This document shows, piece by piece, positions 4,368 to 7,027 of a stretch of DNA of 7,027 nt. The position numbers and the translations under genes were made by a program. Origin of the DNA: Conexibacter sp. (GTDB taxonomy: Bacteria > Actinomycetota > Thermoleophilia > Solirubrobacterales > Solirubrobacteraceae). Position 1 is the first letter of the stretch, and each line of letters starts with the position of its first letter. Under the pieces are notes generated by a model. That model was not told the origin of the DNA. It worked only from the letters and a program-made list of their open reading frames with translations, and ran no database searches. The DNA is taken from contig JAOPZD010000393.1 of the NCBI GenBank assembly GCA_025964295.1, forward strand, positions 1 through 7,027, in the 5' to 3' direction.

Positions 4368-7027
4368 GTGCTGGCAGGGGACAGGGGTCTGGCAAATCGA
4401 GTCGGCGTCGCGCTCGCGGCCCTCATCCTGGCGCTGGCGGCGCTCGCGCCGGCGCGGGCGAGCGCGATCGGGCTGACGGGCGCCAGTGCGGCGCCCTCCG
4501 ACACGCGCGCGGGCGCGCACAGCGACTTCAGCCTGCAGTTCTCGGTCACCAACGCGTCCGACAACCTGCGCGACCTGACCGTCGACCTGCCGACCGGCCT
4601 GCTCGGCAACCCGCTGGCCACCACGCGCTGCGCCGAGGCCGACCTCAACCGCGACGCCTGCCCCGCCGACTCCGCGGTCGGCACCACCACGACCACCGCC
4701 GCCATCGGGGGCCTGCTGCCGCTGCCGATCTCCGGCACCGTCTACAACGTCCAGCCGCCGGCCAACGAGCCCGCGCGCCTGGGCATCGTGCTGCGCCCGC
4801 CCGGGAACTTCCTGCTGGGCAACGTCTACATCATCGCCAAGGTGCGCGTCCGCGACGACGACGACTACGGCCTGCAGACGATCATCAACGACCTGCCGCG
4901 CTCGCAGGCCGGGATCCCGATCGAGATCCGCGCGCTGCAGCTCACGCTCAAGGGCCCGCTGCCCAACGGCAACACGTTCATGGTCAACCCGACCACGTGC
5001 ACGCCGGCCACGACGAAGATCACCGCGACCTCCTACGCGTCGAGCCGGCCGGTCAGCACCACCGCATCGTTCACGCCGACCGACTGCGCGAACGAGCCCT
5101 TCCAGCCCGGGATGGAGATTGGCGTCGAGCAGCCGACGCCCGACACGCCGACGGCGCACTCGATCGGGCTGACCCAGCCGGCCGACGTCAACGGCCGCGC
5201 GGTCTCGCACGTCAAGAGGGCGGTCGTCCGGCTGCCGGTCGGCACGACGCTCAACCCGTCGCTGGCCCCGACGCTCGAGCTCTGCTCCGACGCGCAGTTC
5301 GGCCCGCAGGGCGACCCCGCCGTCAAGTGCCCGGCCGCGTCGCTGGTCGGCCACGTCGCCTTCGACAACCCGCTGCTGGGGACGGTCCCCGGCGACGTCT
5401 ACTTCGGCCGCGCGCCCGGCGACCCCTACCGGCTGCTGATCATCGGCCGCAAGTCGGGCGTCACGGTCAAGATCAAGGCCAGCGTCCAGCCCGACGACGA
5501 CACCGGCCAGATCACCACCGTCTTCGACAACCTCCCGCGCGTCCCGTTCACGAAGTTCACGCTGACGTTCCTCGGCGGTCCGCGCGGCGCCGTGGTGACG
5601 CCGCCGGCGTGCGGCACCTACACGGGGTCGATCACCGCGACGCCGTGGAGCGGCACCGCTCCGCAGACGCCGGCGACGAGCTTCGCGATCTCCGACGACG
5701 GCCACGGCGGCTGCGCGCCCAAGGAGCAGCCGTCGATCAGCGGCAGGATGTCGTCGACCAAGGCGCTGGGCGGCGGCACGCTGTCGCTCGACCTCCAGCG
5801 GCCGGTCGACTCGCGGCGTCCCCGCAACCTCGACGTCGTGCTGCCCCCGGGCCTGGTCGGCAAGGTCTTCAGCGTCCCGATGTGCCCGACCGCCAAGGCC
5901 ACGGTGGGCAGCTGCCCGTCGACCTCGGAGATCGGCGACGTGACGACCGTCGTCGGCTCGGGGCCGCTGCCGATCACGCTGCACGGCAAGGCCTACCTCG
6001 GCACCGGCACATCGACGTCGATCGCGCGGATCTGGCTCGACATCCCGGTCAAGGTCGGCCCGATCGACCTCGGGACGTTCACGCTGGCCAACGCGCTGAC
6101 GCTCGGCAAGACCGACGGCCGCGTCCACGTGACCGCCAACCTGCCCAACGCGTTCAAGGGCTTCCCGCTCGGGCTGCGGCGGCTGCAGATGACCGTCGAC
6201 CGCAAGGACTTCCTGCTCAACCCGTCGGGGTGCAATGCGCGCACGTTCGACCTCGGCGTCACGGCGGTCGACGGGACGCAGGGCTCGGGCAGCGGCCCGT
6301 TCCAGGCCACGGGCTGCGACGCGCTGAAGTTCCGGCCCAAGGTGTCGACGTCGATCGAGGACCCCCACATCAAGGCCAAGGACTCCCAGCCCCCGTTCCA
6401 GACCGAGATCACCAAGCCGGCGACCGACGCGGCGCTCGCCGACGTCACGGTCCTGGTCTCCGCCGCGATGCAGGCCAACCCGGCCACGCTGAGCGAGGGC
6501 ATCTGCCAGCCCGCGCAGCTGGCCGCCGACGCCTGCCCGCCCGTCACGCGCGTCGGCACGGCCAGCGCGGTCAGCCCGCTGCTGCAGGATCGCCTGTCGG
6601 GCGCCGTGTACCTCTCCGACATCGGGACGCCGGCGCCCGACGAGGAGGGCGTCGAGCTGCCCTACGTCAGCGTCATGCTCAAGGCCCCGGGCGTCTCGCT
6701 GCGCCTCGACGGCCAGCTGCGCCTGAGCCCCAACGCCGGGCGCCTGGAGGCGCACTTCACCAACCTGCCCGACGTGCCGCTGAGCGACTTCAAGCTCGAG
6801 TTCTGGGGCGGGCGCCCCGGCCACGTCGGCCCGTTCACGAACGTCGCCGACCTCTGCGCGGCGGAGTTCGCGCCGTCGGACTCGACGCTGCTCAGCCAGG
6901 CCGGCCAGCGCAGCGAGCAGCAGCCGGTCCTCGACGCCGCCGCGTGCCGCAAGGGCGCGCTCGTCGCGGCCGCGGCGTCCGGCCTAGCCACCTCGCGGCC
7001 GCGGATGGGCATCGACATCGGCCGCGC
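4368..7027 (+). CDS. Large exported four-repeat, cysteine-patterned protein, 5' part
   Basis: The frame is open from GTG 4368 to the right edge: 886 complete codons and no stop, so the C-terminus is missing. The GTG is the only start codon in frame between the SDR stop and the signal peptide. Residues 1-33 form a Sec signal peptide: Arg6 and Arg11, a hydrophobic core VGVALAALILALAALAP, and a likely signal peptidase cut after Ala-Ser-Ala33. The mature part holds four modules (about 52-240, 262-449, 468-650, 675-860) of presumed beta-sandwich type. Each carries C-x(9,14)-CPxx[ST]x[VI]G, then G-x-[VA]-Y, then LP, then two further Cys. All 16 cysteines fit this pattern, suggesting two disulfides per module outside the cytoplasm. 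There is no catalytic motif, sortase motif or membrane anchor in the visible part. It is probably a cell-surface or secreted structural or adhesive protein. The promoter is unclear: TAGTCC 7 nt before the GTG is weak, and no ribosome binding site is seen. Confidence 0.9.
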   Translation, partial: MLAGDRGLANRVGVALAALILALAALAPARASAIGLTGASAAPSDTRAGAHSDFSLQFSVTNASDNLRDLTVDLPTGLLGNPLATTRCAEADLNRDACPADSAVGTTTTTAAIGGLLPLPISGTVYNVQPPANEPARLGIVLRPPGNFLLGNVYIIAKVRVRDDDDYGLQTIINDLPRSQAGIPIEIRALQLTLKGPLPNGNTFMVNPTTCTPATTKITATSYASSRPVSTTASFTPTDCANEPFQPGMEIGVEQPTPDTPTAHSIGLTQPADVNGRAVSHVKRAVVRLPVGTTLNPSLAPTLELCSDAQFGPQGDPAVKCPAASLVGHVAFDNPLLGTVPGDVYFGRAPGDPYRLLIIGRKSGVTVKIKASVQPDDDTGQITTVFDNLPRVPFTKFTLTFLGGPRGAVVTPPACGTYTGSITATPWSGTAPQTPATSFAISDDGHGGCAPKEQPSISGRMSSTKALGGGTLSLDLQRPVDSRRPRNLDVVLPPGLVGKVFSVPMCPTAKATVGSCPSTSEIGDVTTVVGSGPLPITLHGKAYLGTGTSTSIARIWLDIPVKVGPIDLGTFTLANALTLGKTDGRVHVTANLPNAFKGFPLGLRRLQMTVDRKDFLLNPSGCNARTFDLGVTAVDGTQGSGSGPFQATGCDALKFRPKVSTSIEDPHIKAKDSQPPFQTEITKPATDAALADVTVLVSAAMQANPATLSEGICQPAQLAADACPPVTRVGTASAVSPLLQDRLSGAVYLSDIGTPAPDEEGVELPYVSVMLKAPGVSLRLDGQLRLSPNAGRLEAHFTNLPDVPLSDFKLEFWGGRPGHVGPFTNVADLCAAEFAPSDSTLLSQAGQRSEQQPVLDAAACRKGALVAAAASGLATSRPRMGIDIGR
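4521..5087 (+). repeat. Cysteine module 1 of the exported protein
   Basis: Residues about 52-240. Cys88, Cys98 (CPADSAVG), GTVY at 123-126, LP at 176-177, Cys211 and Cys240 (TPTDC). It contains an Asp run DDDD at 163-166 before the turn leading to the LP strand. Confidence 0.75.
5151..5714 (+). repeat. Cysteine module 2 of the exported protein
   Basis: Residues about 262-449. Cys306, Cys321 (CPAASLVG), GDVY at 342-345, LP at 389-390, Cys415 and Cys449 (GHGGC). The first Cys pair is 15 apart instead of 10. DDDTG at 376-380 lies where module 1 has its Asp run. Confidence 0.75.
5769..6317 (+). repeat. Cysteine module 3 of the exported protein
   Basis: Residues about 468-650. Cys506, Cys516 (CPSTSEIG), GKAY at 540-543, LP at 592-593, Cys622 and Cys650 (ATGC). 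The turn before the LP strand reads TDG, without the Asp cluster. Confidence 0.75.
6390..6947 (+). repeat. Cysteine module 4 of the exported protein
   Basis: Residues about 675-860. Cys713, Cys723 (CPPVTRVG), GAVY at 745-748, LP at 800-801, Cys830 and Cys860 (DAAAC). An acidic insert (PAPDEEG, 755-761) follows the GAVY strand. After Cys860 the sequence turns Ala/Arg-rich, suggesting a different C-terminal region. Confidence 0.7.

Noticed and set aside
3855..6824. A 989-codon open frame on the minus strand, antisense to the exported protein and part of the SDR gene.
   Set aside because: It runs through the terminator and two well-supported genes. Its protein is Arg/Asp/Gly/Val-rich low-complexity sequence, and it is explained by the strong G/C bias of the sense codons.

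Overview
The window is very GC-rich, with coding regions close to saturated for G/C at third codon positions, several GTG starts and few Shine-Dalgarno sites. This points to a high-GC actinobacterium. The repeat-built, cysteine-patterned exported protein that fills the right third recalls proteins from Thermoleophilia (Solirubrobacter/Conexibacter-type soil bacteria). That assignment is an inference from protein character; no rRNA or other marker is present.

Layout, left to right: (1) the 3' end of a gene for a membrane-anchored protein with an extracytoplasmic beta-rich domain (+, partial, ends 614). (2) An alpha/beta hydrolase on the minus strand (550-1428), whose 3' end overlaps the first gene tail-to-tail by 65 bp. 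(3) Diverging from it across 58 bp, a formyltetrahydrofolate deformylase, purU (+, 1487-2356). (4) A minus-strand pair: an ArsR-like winged-helix regulator (3239-2604) followed 42 bp later by a 67-codon ORF (2561-2358) that ends 1 bp from the end of purU. An imperfect palindrome sits on the start codon of the small ORF. (5) A 198-bp divergent control region with an inverted repeat, then an HSDL2-like short-chain dehydrogenase (+, 3438-4268) closed by a strong hairpin terminator (4307-4340). (6) A very large exported protein (+, from 4368, runs off the window).

The genes do not form one obvious pathway. PurU recycles 10-formyl-THF, the SDR probably acts on a lipid or acyl-type substrate, and the hydrolase substrate is unknown. 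The winged-helix regulator is divergent from the SDR gene and could control it and itself through the shared intergenic region; this is inference. PurU, the hydrolase and possibly the SDR have a -10-like TANNNT element directly before the start codon and little or no leader, which suggests leaderless mRNAs.

The least ordinary item is the exported protein. Four copies of a roughly 200-residue module each carry the same four cysteines and the same short motifs, and all 16 cysteines in the visible protein fall into this pattern. I saw no CRISPR array, tRNA, rRNA, insertion sequence, phage gene or recognisable defence system.
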